A stretch of 64,000 nt of DNA. It comes from Rhodoligotrophos sp. CJ14. Lineage in GTDB: Bacteria; Pseudomonadota; Alphaproteobacteria; Rhizobiales; Im1. The DNA is taken from assembly GCF_038811545.1 (NCBI RefSeq), contig NZ_CP133319.1, positions 2,881,516-2,945,515 on the forward strand, read 5' to 3'. Both the position numbers and the translations under genes were made by a program. The notes under the pieces are model-generated. The model searched no databases. It had not been told where the DNA came from and worked only from the letters and a program-made list of their open reading frames with translations. Below, piece by piece: positions 40,309 through 48,059 of the stretch; the first letter of the stretch is position 1; every line of letters starts with the position of its first letter.

Positions 40309-41237
40309 CCGAACCGCGTTTCGAAAAGGTTGCTCTCATCGGCCTCGGGCTGATCGGCTCATCTCTGGGGCATGCCATGCGGCGGGGTGGGCTTGCCGGC
40401 GAGATCATCGGCTATGCGCGGTCTGAAGCAACGCGCGAGAAGGCCCTGGAGATCGGATTTGTCGATCGGATCTGTGCAACGGCTGCGGAAGCGGCAGAAG
40501 GTGCCGATCTCGTCATCTTGTGTGTGCCCGTTGGGGTCTTTGGTCAGCTCGCGGCGGAAATCGGGCCAAGCCTCAAGCCGGGCGCCATCCTGACCGATGT
40601 GGGTTCCGTGAAAGGAGCCGTGGTCAGAGATGTGAAGCCACATGTTCCGGAGGGGGTGCATTTCATTCCGGGCCACCCGATCGCTGGCACGGAAGAATCC
40701 GGACCTCAATCGGGCTTCGCGGAACTGTTTGACCGCAGGTGGTGCATCTTGACCCCGCTGCCCGACACCGATGACGCGGCGCTCGACCGCCTCGAGGCAT
40801 TCTGGCGCGCCTGCGGCTCTGACGTTGAGCGGATGACGCCCGAGCACCACGACCTGGTTCTCGCAATCACCAGCCATGTGCCCCATCTCATCGCCTATAA
40901 CATTGTGGGTACTGCCGATGATCTGGGGACGGTCACTCAGTCAGAGGTCATCAAATTCTCCGCCGGCGGCTTTCGTGATTTCACCCGCATTGCGGCATCG
41001 GACCCGGTGATGTGGCGCGATGTGTTTCTCAACAACCGGGAAGCCGTTCTCGAAATGCTGGGCCGCTTTTCGGAGGATCTCTCCGCGCTTCAACGCGCGA
41101 TCCGCTGGGGCGATGGTGACAGCCTGTTCAAGCTGTTCACCCGGACGCGCGCCATCCGGCGGAGCATCATCGATGCCGGCCAGGACGCGCCGCTGGCAGA
41201 TTTCGGCCGTCCGCACGGGAAATCGCAGTCATCATAA
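40305..41237 (+). CDS. tyrC: prephenate/arogenate dehydrogenase
   Basis: 310 residues from GTG 40305, which overlaps the preceding stop codon (GTGA). NAD(P)-binding motif [16 protein letters not shown]; then [27 protein letters not shown] with the catalytic histidine, and [22 protein letters not shown]. It oxidatively decarboxylates prephenate or arogenate towards tyrosine. There is no ACT domain. It is the last gene of the aromatic block. Confidence 0.95.
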   Translation: MTEPRFEKVALIGLGLIGSSLGHAMRRGGLAGEIIGYARSEATREKALEIGFVDRICATAAEAAEGADLVILCVPVGVFGQLAAEIGPSLKPGAILTDVGSVKGAVVRDVKPHVPEGVHFIPGHPIAGTEESGPQSGFAELFDRRWCILTPLPDTDDAALDRLEAFWRACGSDVERMTPEHHDLVLAITSHVPHLIAYNIVGTADDLGTVTQSEVIKFSAGGFRDFTRIAASDPVMWRDVFLNNREAVLEMLGRFSEDLSALQRAIRWGDGDSLFKLFTRTRAIRRSIIDAGQDAPLADFGRPHGKSQSS

Positions 41238-41416
41238 GACTTGTTCGAGACGGCGGCCTGCTGCGTGAACGAGGCGACGTGCCACAAGACCCCGGCAGGG
41301 TCCCCAAGATAGGCGACCTCTGCGCCCCAGCGCGAAGCGGCGAAGGGTCTCTGCGGTTGGCTTGCGTTGATCGCTGCGTCCTCAATTCTTATTCTCGGTC
41401 GTGTCTACGGATCGCT

Positions 41417-42469
41417 TCACTGCCCATTCAACTGTTTCACGGGTCCAATCGGATGACCAAATCCCAACGCATAGCGAAAGAACGAGACCGCTAGGCCGTT
41501 CAGCAACGCGTGCTCGCGCTGACGATCCACCATTGGCGGATCCTTGCACAATGATGGGTTGCTCCAAAGCATACGAGCCGTGCATGGGGTGAGGAACACG
41601 TTATGTCCGGCGAGCGGAATGACCTCGAGAAGCGTGAGGTTCGAAAGCCTTTGCGCCAAGGGCATGACATTCGAGGTGATTGGTAGCTCGCGGTCGGCAC
41701 CGGCGGCCACGATGCCTGTTGGAATGGAAACCGGAAGTGGTGCTGTTGAGAAAACAACGCCGATTGGCGCCAACAGCAGGGCTGCCTTGATCCGCGCGTC
41801 CTTTGGTTCGTCCCGATGGCGTTGGTCGCGCTGCAGCAGGCCGCCGCCCTGGCAGAGTGCGGTATCCCGCTCCCTATCGGCGCAATAGGCGACCAGCGCG
41901 CCAAAATCCGGCTCGGCGCCGGCGAGCATCAATGCCGTTACCGTGCCTGCCGAATAGCCGACGATGCCAATTCGCTGGCGATCAACCGGAAATTCGCCGC
42001 CGTCGCGCAGCAGATCGATTGCTGCCGAGACCTGACGGGCACGACGGTAAGCTGTACTTTCCTTTCCAAGGCCGCTCCTGTCCCGGTAATTGTCTCCGGA
42101 ATGTTCAATGGCCGCGACGACGAAGCCGTTCATTGCCAGAGCCGTTGCGAGGTCGTGATGGCTCAGCATGCTGCCGGATGATCCATGCGAGAGCATCACG
42201 AGAGGGAAGGGGCCGCGCAGCGGTTGTGCGCCCCGGGTGGCGGCCACGTCGTAGGGGCCGATCGCGGTTACGCTCAGAGGCCCTTTGGCAGGATAGAAGA
42301 TGGCCATTGCGAAGGGCTCGCCTTCTAACCGCGTGGTATCACGGCGCTCGATGCCGACAACCTGCGCCGAGAGCTCGCCGGCGAGTGACGCAACCAAAGC
42401 AAACGATAGGAGCAAGAGCATCATCAGGCGGTGACCGCATGAGGCAAGACGGTCTAGGCGCTGCAACAT
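41417..42469 (-). CDS. secreted alpha/beta hydrolase (dienelactone hydrolase/PAF-acetylhydrolase-like)
   Basis: 350 residues. A signal peptide is visible (hydrophobic MMLLLLSFALVASLA from about 16, cleavage likely near LSAQ). The nucleophile elbow is GYSAG with serine 173, and a late GH pair at 288-289 supplies the likely catalytic histidine. Four or more cysteines in the mature part suggest disulfides, in keeping with periplasmic location. COG4188-type hydrolases act on esters, but this substrate is unknown. The gene is divergent from a TonB receptor; its ATG lies 22 bases from the 17-bp iron-box-like palindrome, so it may be iron-regulated. Confidence 0.86.
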   Translation of the reverse strand: MLQRLDRLASCGHRLMMLLLLSFALVASLAGELSAQVVGIERRDTTRLEGEPFAMAIFYPAKGPLSVTAIGPYDVAATRGAQPLRGPFPLVMLSHGSSGSMLSHHDLATALAMNGFVVAAIEHSGDNYRDRSGLGKESTAYRRARQVSAAIDLLRDGGEFPVDRQRIGIVGYSAGTVTALMLAGAEPDFGALVAYCADRERDTALCQGGGLLQRDQRHRDEPKDARIKAALLLAPIGVVFSTAPLPVSIPTGIVAAGADRELPITSNVMPLAQRLSNLTLLEVIPLAGHNVFLTPCTARMLWSNPSLCKDPPMVDRQREHALLNGLAVSFFRYALGFGHPIGPVKQLNGQ

Positions 42470-42490
42470 TGGACAGCCACCCTTAGCAGT

Positions 42491-42507
42491 TTGATTGATT
42501 CAATCAA
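42491..42507. promoter_or_regulatory. 17-bp perfect palindrome, candidate RirA iron-responsive operator
   Basis: TTGATTGATTCAATCAA is a perfect palindrome with a single central base. It fits the TGA-N9-TCA shape described for the iron-responsive operator bound by RirA in rhizobia. It lies 22 bases before the hydrolase start codon and about 340 before the receptor start, in an A/T-rich promoter region. A second shorter palindrome (TTGCATTGCAA, 42541-42551) follows. Binding is inferred, not shown. Confidence 0.55.
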
Positions 42508-42552
42508 TACATATTGCACTAAATTGTATCAATAGTATTCTTGCATTGCAAT

Positions 42553-42747
42553 ATGATGAGCGATTTCCCACCCCGGATCGCGCCCTCCGCCGGTGATGAG
42601 CATCATTTCCGCGATGCGAATGTGCAGCCCAAACTCGATCCTGCTGCCGTTGAGCCCAAGGATTTCCTGGCATGCCGGCGAGTCCGACCCATTTCTGCAG
42701 CCCATGCTTTACTGCACTTGATCAAGATGCCGGCCCTTGGCGCTTGA
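42553..42747 (+). CDS. possible small protein upstream of siderophore receptor
   Basis: A 64-residue frame (MMSDFPPRIAPSAGDEHHF at its start) runs from ATG 42553 or 42556 to a stop inside the hairpin listed next. I recognise no family. It is not HemP. It has no clear ribosome site. Its frame might be chance, but its end coincides with a terminator-like hairpin, so the stretch probably belongs to a short transcript, whether coding, leader or small RNA. Confidence 0.25.
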   Translation: MMSDFPPRIAPSAGDEHHFRDANVQPKLDPAAVEPKDFLACRRVRPISAAHALLHLIKMPALGA

Positions 42748-42767
42748 CAGCGACCGGCATGTTTTTT
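42727..42767 (+). terminator. intrinsic terminator-like hairpin before receptor gene
   Basis: ATGCCGG (42727-42733) pairs with CCGGCAT (42754-42760), with an inner CGCT/AGCG helix (42741-42744 with 42749-42752), followed directly by GTTTTTT. This is the form of a rho-independent terminator for a rightward transcript that starts near the iron-box palindrome. It lies about 80 bases before the receptor start, so it could also act as an attenuator. Confidence 0.6.
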
Positions 42768-42848
42768 AGCCACGGCTAAGACCAGCCAGGCTGCTGCACT
42801 AAGCCACCTAGCCAATCGCCATCTGAAAATCTCGTTGTGAGGGCGCGC

Positions 42849-45068
42849 ATGCGCGGGCGGCTCTGGCTTTGCCTATTTTCGATCTCCTTCCTTCCGCTGA
42901 CGGCTTGGGCCCAGGAACAGACTGAACCAGCCGAAGACGCAGGAACTTTGCTGGATCAGGTCGTCGTCACCGCCGGCCGAGACCGAAGCTCGATCGCCAG
43001 CGTCGCCCAGTCCGTGCAGGTTCTCGACCGGCCCGAGATTGAAGAGGCGATGAAGATCTCGACCAGCGCCACAGATCTCATCGCGCGGCTCGTGCCCGGC
43101 TTCTCGCCCAGCAACCAGACCATCTCCGGTGCTTCGGAAACCTTCCGAGGCCGGAGCGTCCTGATCATGGTGGACGGCGTGCCGCGCAATACACCCTTGC
43201 GTGACGTTTCCCGCATCCTCTCCATGATCGATCTCGACACCGTCGAACGGATCGAGGTGGTCAATGGCGCATCAAGTCTCTATGGCGCTGGCGCCACGGG
43301 CGGTACGATCAATTTCATCACCCGGCGCGGCGATAGCGAGACGCCGAGAGGCACTGTGCGCGCCGGTGTGACCGCCTATACCGCGCGGGTCGGCCGTTCC
43401 GCAGCCCCCGAGGGAAGCGTCACCCTCGAAGGGCGCAAGGAAAATTTCGACTATTTCCTCGCCGGCTCAGGCAACCTGACCCGGCGCACCTATGACGGCC
43501 ACGGCAACGAAATGGCCTCGGATGCGATGCTCGGCCAGGGTGGCGGTGATCGCACGGGCAACGGCAATCTCTTCGGCGTGGTGGGATATGGGACCGATGG
43601 CAGGCGGTTCGAGACCAGTGTCGACTGGACCTATGCCCGGCAGACGCCCGACTGGTTCACCAACTACTTGGCAGACCCGGTCTCGCCCGATTTCTCCGAT
43701 CCCTATACGGGCGAGCCACTGGAGGAAGATTCGAAATATCTTACCGCCAAATATACCGACAGCAACTTTGCGTTGGGACATTTGGAAGTGAAGGGCTTTT
43801 ACAACAAGATCTTCAAGCAATCGCCTTTCACCAAGCTCTCGCCGGTAAACTCGATGGTCTATTATTCGGGTAACCCGCTTAACCCGACGGCCGATTTCAA
43901 CCAGTCCGCACTCGAGGCGGATCGGGCCGGGCTTAATCTCACGATCAATTCCCCCATCAGCTTCATTCGCGATGGCGCGACGCTCACCTGGGGTCTCGAC
44001 TACGTCTATGACGAGACGGCGCAGAAGCTGACCAATGGTTATAACGCCATCGCGCCCATGAGCCAGAATTCACTGGCAGCCTTCGCGCAGGCAGAGGTTC
44101 CCGTGCCCGAACGCTTCCGCGTGCAGGGCGGCGTGCGCTTTGACCAGTTCTTCCTGTCCGTCGACAGTTTCCGGCGGCCTGATGCGGCCGTTTACCCCGC
44201 GACGTCGCTTGCCAATCTTTATCCCGCGGTCGATGTGCATGGCGGCTCGTTCGACTACAACGCCTTCACCTTCAATGCCGGCGCGGTTTTCGATCTTACG
44301 ACCGCCCTCCAGCTGTTCGCGAACTTCTCGCAAGGCTACAGCCTCACCGATATCGGTGCCTTCACCCGTCGCGCCGGTGTCAATTCGCTGGCCGAAATTT
44401 GCGACGCCTACGGCTCGCTGGCCGCCGCCTTTGGCTGCTCGGGAACGCCGGACTTCCAGATCAGCTATGCGGATATCGCGCCCAAGCCGCAGCTGGTGAA
44501 CAGCTATGAGGCGGGCCTGCGCGGTGATTGGGGCCGCTTCAGCGGCAGCATCAGCGCCTTCCTGTCCACCTCCAAGAATGGGGTCAGCTACGACATCGCC
44601 GCCAATCGCGTCACCCAGCAGAAGGAGCGCATCTGGGGCGTTGAGGCGCTGGCCGAATATGACGTGAATGACATGTTCACCGTGGGCGGCCTCATTGGCT
44701 ATCACGAGGGCAAATATGACGAGGATGGGGATGGGTCGATCGGCGGTGACGAATACCTCCCCAATAACCGTATCCCTTCGACATGGAAGGGGCTCGCCTA
44801 TATGACGGCCTTCTTTGGCGAGGGAATCAGAGCGCGGGGTGAGGTTGAATATTTCTCGGGCCGCGATCGGATCGAGGGCGAGGAGATCGACGATGCCGCG
44901 CTGGTCAATCTCAAGATCTCGAAGGAAATCGCCAATGGCGACCTGAGCATCGCCGTCCGCAACCTCTTCGATAGCTATTACATCAACCCGACCGCGACCG
45001 CGACGCGCGGTGCGCCAGTTCCCGGCCTGGGACGGACCATTTTCGCTTCCTATACGGCATCGTTCTAA
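42849..45068 (+). CDS. TonB-dependent ferric-siderophore receptor (IutA/RhtA-like)
   Basis: 739 residues from ATG 42849, which has a GAGGG ribosome site 5 bases upstream; a GTG at 42837 would add four residues. Signal peptide to about 23 (ending AWA). Plug domain: LDQVVVTAGRDRSSIASVAQSVQVLDR ... FRGRSVLIMVDGVPRN ... VERIEVVNGASSLYGAGATGGTINFITRRG (in parts). A 22-strand barrel follows and the protein ends in phenylalanine, as outer-membrane barrels do. Length and context with aerobactin-type biosynthesis genes suggest it takes up the ferric form of the siderophore made here. Ligand assignment is inference. Confidence 0.9.
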   Translation: MRGRLWLCLFSISFLPLTAWAQEQTEPAEDAGTLLDQVVVTAGRDRSSIASVAQSVQVLDRPEIEEAMKISTSATDLIARLVPGFSPSNQTISGASETFRGRSVLIMVDGVPRNTPLRDVSRILSMIDLDTVERIEVVNGASSLYGAGATGGTINFITRRGDSETPRGTVRAGVTAYTARVGRSAAPEGSVTLEGRKENFDYFLAGSGNLTRRTYDGHGNEMASDAMLGQGGGDRTGNGNLFGVVGYGTDGRRFETSVDWTYARQTPDWFTNYLADPVSPDFSDPYTGEPLEEDSKYLTAKYTDSNFALGHLEVKGFYNKIFKQSPFTKLSPVNSMVYYSGNPLNPTADFNQSALEADRAGLNLTINSPISFIRDGATLTWGLDYVYDETAQKLTNGYNAIAPMSQNSLAAFAQAEVPVPERFRVQGGVRFDQFFLSVDSFRRPDAAVYPATSLANLYPAVDVHGGSFDYNAFTFNAGAVFDLTTALQLFANFSQGYSLTDIGAFTRRAGVNSLAEICDAYGSLAAAFGCSGTPDFQISYADIAPKPQLVNSYEAGLRGDWGRFSGSISAFLSTSKNGVSYDIAANRVTQQKERIWGVEALAEYDVNDMFTVGGLIGYHEGKYDEDGDGSIGGDEYLPNNRIPSTWKGLAYMTAFFGEGIRARGEVEYFSGRDRIEGEEIDDAALVNLKISKEIANGDLSIAVRNLFDSYYINPTATATRGAPVPGLGRTIFASYTASF

Positions 45069-45078
45069 GGACACGGCC

Positions 45079-45459
45079 ATGGCTGTTTGCCTGCGCCAAG
45101 ACGGGATGGTCCTGACACTGACTGTCAGCCCGCCCCGCAGCGATGACGATCAAGGCTCTTACCTGGCGGCGCTCGATGAGATCGCCGCAAAGGCCACTCC
45201 CTTCGGTCTTTTGGTCGCGTTCCGCACGTCCCTCGACCTCGCTCATGAGCAGCGCAAGGCCCAGAACCTCTGGTTCAAAACATCCCGTGCGCGGATGAAC
45301 GCGCTGTGCCGCGCGGTCGCCATCGTGCGCAGAGATGCCAATCCGCAGATGCAGCAGACCTTCGCCTCGCTGTGGAATTTCCCTGTGCTGGTGACGGACA
45401 ATGTCCAAGCTGCCCAAACCTTTCTCGCCGCGCATGTTCCGGCGGAGGAGAGGTCATGA
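45079..45459 (+). CDS. small STAS/SpoIIAA-like protein in siderophore uptake operon
   Basis: 126 residues from ATG 45079, 10 bases after the receptor stop. No signal peptide, so it is cytoplasmic. It has an alternating strand/helix pattern and a late block (CRAVAIVRRDANPQMQQTF, then LWNFPVLVTDNVQAAQTFLAAH) that resembles the end of SpoIIAA-like/STAS domains. Its stop overlaps the importer start (ATGA), so it is translationally coupled to an inner-membrane siderophore importer. I know of no defined function for such a protein in siderophore uptake. The fold call is tentative. Confidence 0.6.
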   Translation: MAVCLRQDGMVLTLTVSPPRSDDDQGSYLAALDEIAAKATPFGLLVAFRTSLDLAHEQRKAQNLWFKTSRARMNALCRAVAIVRRDANPQMQQTFASLWNFPVLVTDNVQAAQTFLAAHVPAEERS

Positions 45460-46733
45460 CCCATGGGACAGCAACGCCCCGCTCAGCCAATCTCTCGCGC
45501 TACCAGCTCTTCGCCGTGCTTGCCGGTCTCTATCTCGCGCAGGGCATTCCGACCTATCTCTTCGCCGCTGCCATCCCGCCGATCCTGCGTGAGCAGAATG
45601 TATCGCGCATGGCGATCGGGTTCTTCTCGATCCTGCTGCTGCCGCTGGTTCTGAAGTTTCTGTGGGCGCCTCTCGTCGACCGCGTGCGGCCGTTCGCGCG
45701 CGCCCACCGCGCCGGATGGGTGATCATCACCCAATGCGGTATCATCGCCGCCATCCTCTCCCTTATGGCTGTTGCGCCGGGGAATGTGTGGGCGATCTTC
45801 GCGATCGGCTTTATCGCCTCCCTGCTCCTCTCAACCCAGGATATTGCCACTGACGGCTATGCCGCCAAGCATCTCGAGGCTGCGGACCGACCGATCGGCA
45901 ATGCCATCCAGGGTGGCGCCATCGCTTTTGGCGTCATCATTGGCGGCACATTGGGGCTCGTCCTCTATCATCAGGCCGGCTGGCAGATCATGCTCGCCGC
46001 CATCGCTCTCCTGTCGCTCGTGCCGCTGGCTGCTGCCTTCGCCATGCGCGAGAGCGATCCCACACCGGCAGCCTCTGCAGCCCGGATCTCGCGCCCGTCG
46101 ATCAAGGCTTTCCTGAAGCGGCCGGAGGCGCGGCAGATCCTATGGATCGCGCTTCTCTATCGTGCGAGTGAGGGCCTCGTGAAGGCGATGGAGGGCTCCT
46201 ATCTCGTCGATGCCGGCATTCCGCTCGATGTGATCGGCTATCTCTCCGGCGCCTCCGCCGCAACGGCCGGGCTCGTTGGCTCCGCCTTGGCGGCCGCCCT
46301 CGTCAGGCGATGGGGCGTGAGGTCGGGGCTTGGCATCCTGGGTAGCCTCAGGACGGTGTGCTTCCTCATCTTTGCCCTGCATGCCCTGGGCACGCTCGTG
46401 GGGGTGTGGCCGCTCTATGGCGCATCGGCTTTGCAGACGCTCATCCGTTACATGGAGATCGTGGCGCTCTACAGCCTGTTCATGAGCGTCACCTCATCCG
46501 AGCAGCCTGGCACCGATTTCACCATTCTCGCCTGTGGCCAGCTGGTTGTTTATCTCGTGGGCTCGATGGGCTCGGGCGCGCTTGCCGACATGCTCGGCTA
46601 TGGCGCTCTCTTCGGACTTTCCGCCGCGCTCTCGGCCGGGGCAACGCTCGGCACCATCCTCATGCTGCGCACGAATGCCAGCCGAGCACCTGCCAGCGCT
46701 GTTGCCGCAGCTAAAGGAGGATCGCAACCATGA
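45456..46733 (+). CDS. MFS siderophore importer, RhtX/FptX family
   Basis: 425 residues from ATG 45456, which overlaps the preceding stop. About twelve transmembrane helices are expected. The opening YLAQGIPTYLFAAAIPPILR, LLPLVLKFLWAPLVDRVRP and the DIATDGYAAKHL segment are typical of the AmpG-like RhtX/FptX group. In rhizobia RhtX moves rhizobactin 1021, and in Pseudomonas FptX moves pyochelin, across the inner membrane without an ABC system. Here it lies in one operon with the receptor, so it is the likely cytoplasmic-membrane step. It converges on the exporter gene 5 bases away. Confidence 0.84.
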   Translation: MTHGTATPRSANLSRYQLFAVLAGLYLAQGIPTYLFAAAIPPILREQNVSRMAIGFFSILLLPLVLKFLWAPLVDRVRPFARAHRAGWVIITQCGIIAAILSLMAVAPGNVWAIFAIGFIASLLLSTQDIATDGYAAKHLEAADRPIGNAIQGGAIAFGVIIGGTLGLVLYHQAGWQIMLAAIALLSLVPLAAAFAMRESDPTPAASAARISRPSIKAFLKRPEARQILWIALLYRASEGLVKAMEGSYLVDAGIPLDVIGYLSGASAATAGLVGSALAAALVRRWGVRSGLGILGSLRTVCFLIFALHALGTLVGVWPLYGASALQTLIRYMEIVALYSLFMSVTSSEQPGTDFTILACGQLVVYLVGSMGSGALADMLGYGALFGLSAALSAGATLGTILMLRTNASRAPASAVAAAKGGSQP

Positions 46734-46738
46734 GCGCG

Positions 46739-47947
46739 TCACTCAAGGCTTTGCGACGGTTCTCGGCGATCGGATGTCATGGCCAATGCTGTCACGGCGA
46801 CGAGGGCTGCCACGCATGCGCAGGACACCAGCGGCAGGAGCGGCGCGATCGTGAAGAGATAGCCGCCGAGCAAAGCCCCGGCGCCCTGTCCAAGGACATG
46901 GGTGCTCGCCAGCCAGCCGGTGGCAGAGCCTTGCTCACCCGCAGCGATGCGCGAGACGAGCCAGGCGAGATAGCTGGGCGAGGCAAGGGCCATTCCGACG
47001 CCGCCCATCGTGAGCCCGACGGCTGCGAGTGCGTAAGTGCCGCCGGTGGCGACAATAAGCGCGCCAAGAGCCACGAGACTTGCGCCGATCACCACGCTTT
47101 TCCTTTGCCCCAGCCCCAAGCGCGGCATAAGGAAAATCTGCACAAGGATCATGGTGGCTGCCGTGAGCGTGAGCAGAAGACCGGTCGCGGTCGTGGCAGC
47201 TTGGGCCGAGATGCCAAAGCTTGCCTGCAGCAACGGCCCCAGGGTGATGTGCACCTGGCCGAAGCCCATCGAGAGCAGAAAGCCGATCGCCAGGAAAGGC
47301 CGCACCCGGCCGTCGAAAGGCATGACGCGCGAGCTCTGGTTTCCCTCTTGCCGGCCTCGGGTTGCGGCACGCGCGGGCATCAGCAGCAGGCTCATCGGGC
47401 TCAAAACGAGCATGAGGAAGGGAAGTGGGGCCGCGAGGCTGGCTGTCATCGCCGCTGCCGAGCCGATAATCCGCCCGGCTCCAAGCCCGGCGCTTATGAG
47501 CGCCAGTACCGATCGCCGCTCATGGGGGCTCGCGAGCCGCAATACCCAGCTTTGCGCAACCGGCGTAACGCCCGAGGCACCAAACCCATAGATCAGCCGC
47601 GAGGTGATCAAGGCGGCAAGGCCGAGCAGCGGTGCGACCGGTCCTGCCCAGACCAGCCCGGCCAGGATCAACTGGCCGGCAAGCACCACAAGTCCGAGCA
47701 TGTGCAAGGTCATCCCATGATCGAATCGCCCGCCCAGCGAGCCCAGGACCGGTGCGCCAAGCACGAAAGCAATAGCGCCGGCCGCGGCCGCCATTCCGAT
47801 TTCCGCCGTGCCAAGACCCGTGAAAGCCGCAATGAGCGGCACGAGCGCAACGAAGGCGGACTGGCCAAGGCCGATGGTCGAAACAGCACAGGCCAGCTGA
47901 ACGGCCAGAGACCTGGCCTTGTTCTTCGTTGCAACGCGCTCAGTCAC
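46739..47947 (-). CDS. MFS transporter, putative siderophore exporter
   Basis: 402 residues with about twelve transmembrane helices (first AVSTIGLGQSAFVALVPLIA). The MFS motif A-like loop is LGGRFDHGMT, and helix 4/5 has a RLIYGFGASGVTPVAQSWVLRL stretch. The gene is divergent from the iucA-like gene across about 110 A/T-rich bases, which suggests shared control. Export of the newly made siderophore is the obvious role, but this is inferred from location alone. Confidence 0.82.
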   Translation of the reverse strand: MTERVATKNKARSLAVQLACAVSTIGLGQSAFVALVPLIAAFTGLGTAEIGMAAAAGAIAFVLGAPVLGSLGGRFDHGMTLHMLGLVVLAGQLILAGLVWAGPVAPLLGLAALITSRLIYGFGASGVTPVAQSWVLRLASPHERRSVLALISAGLGAGRIIGSAAAMTASLAAPLPFLMLVLSPMSLLLMPARAATRGRQEGNQSSRVMPFDGRVRPFLAIGFLLSMGFGQVHITLGPLLQASFGISAQAATTATGLLLTLTAATMILVQIFLMPRLGLGQRKSVVIGASLVALGALIVATGGTYALAAVGLTMGGVGMALASPSYLAWLVSRIAAGEQGSATGWLASTHVLGQGAGALLGGYLFTIAPLLPLVSCACVAALVAVTALAMTSDRREPSQSLE

Positions 47948-48059
47948 CTAGAATACCCCAAACTCAGTTCTCAATATTTATGTATATGCGAAATATAATT
48001 CAACAATAAATAGCGATGATCAATAGTATATGTAAGTAGAAAATCTTACAGGAATACCA
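47948..48059. promoter_or_regulatory. A/T-rich divergent promoter region for exporter and siderophore biosynthesis
   Basis: This 112-base gap is markedly A/T rich against a GC-rich background, as expected for two back-to-back promoters. A 20-base inverted repeat, TGTAAG-N8-CTTACA (48031-48050), lies just upstream of the iucA-like start, ending 9 bases before the ATG. I do not see the TGA-N9-TCA iron box found at 42491. Confidence 0.55.

Noticed and set aside
46730-47998. 422-codon open frame on the plus strand
   Set aside because: It is antisense to the MFS exporter gene. Its translation is charged, low in hydrophobic residues and has no recognisable motif, as expected for a high-GC shadow.
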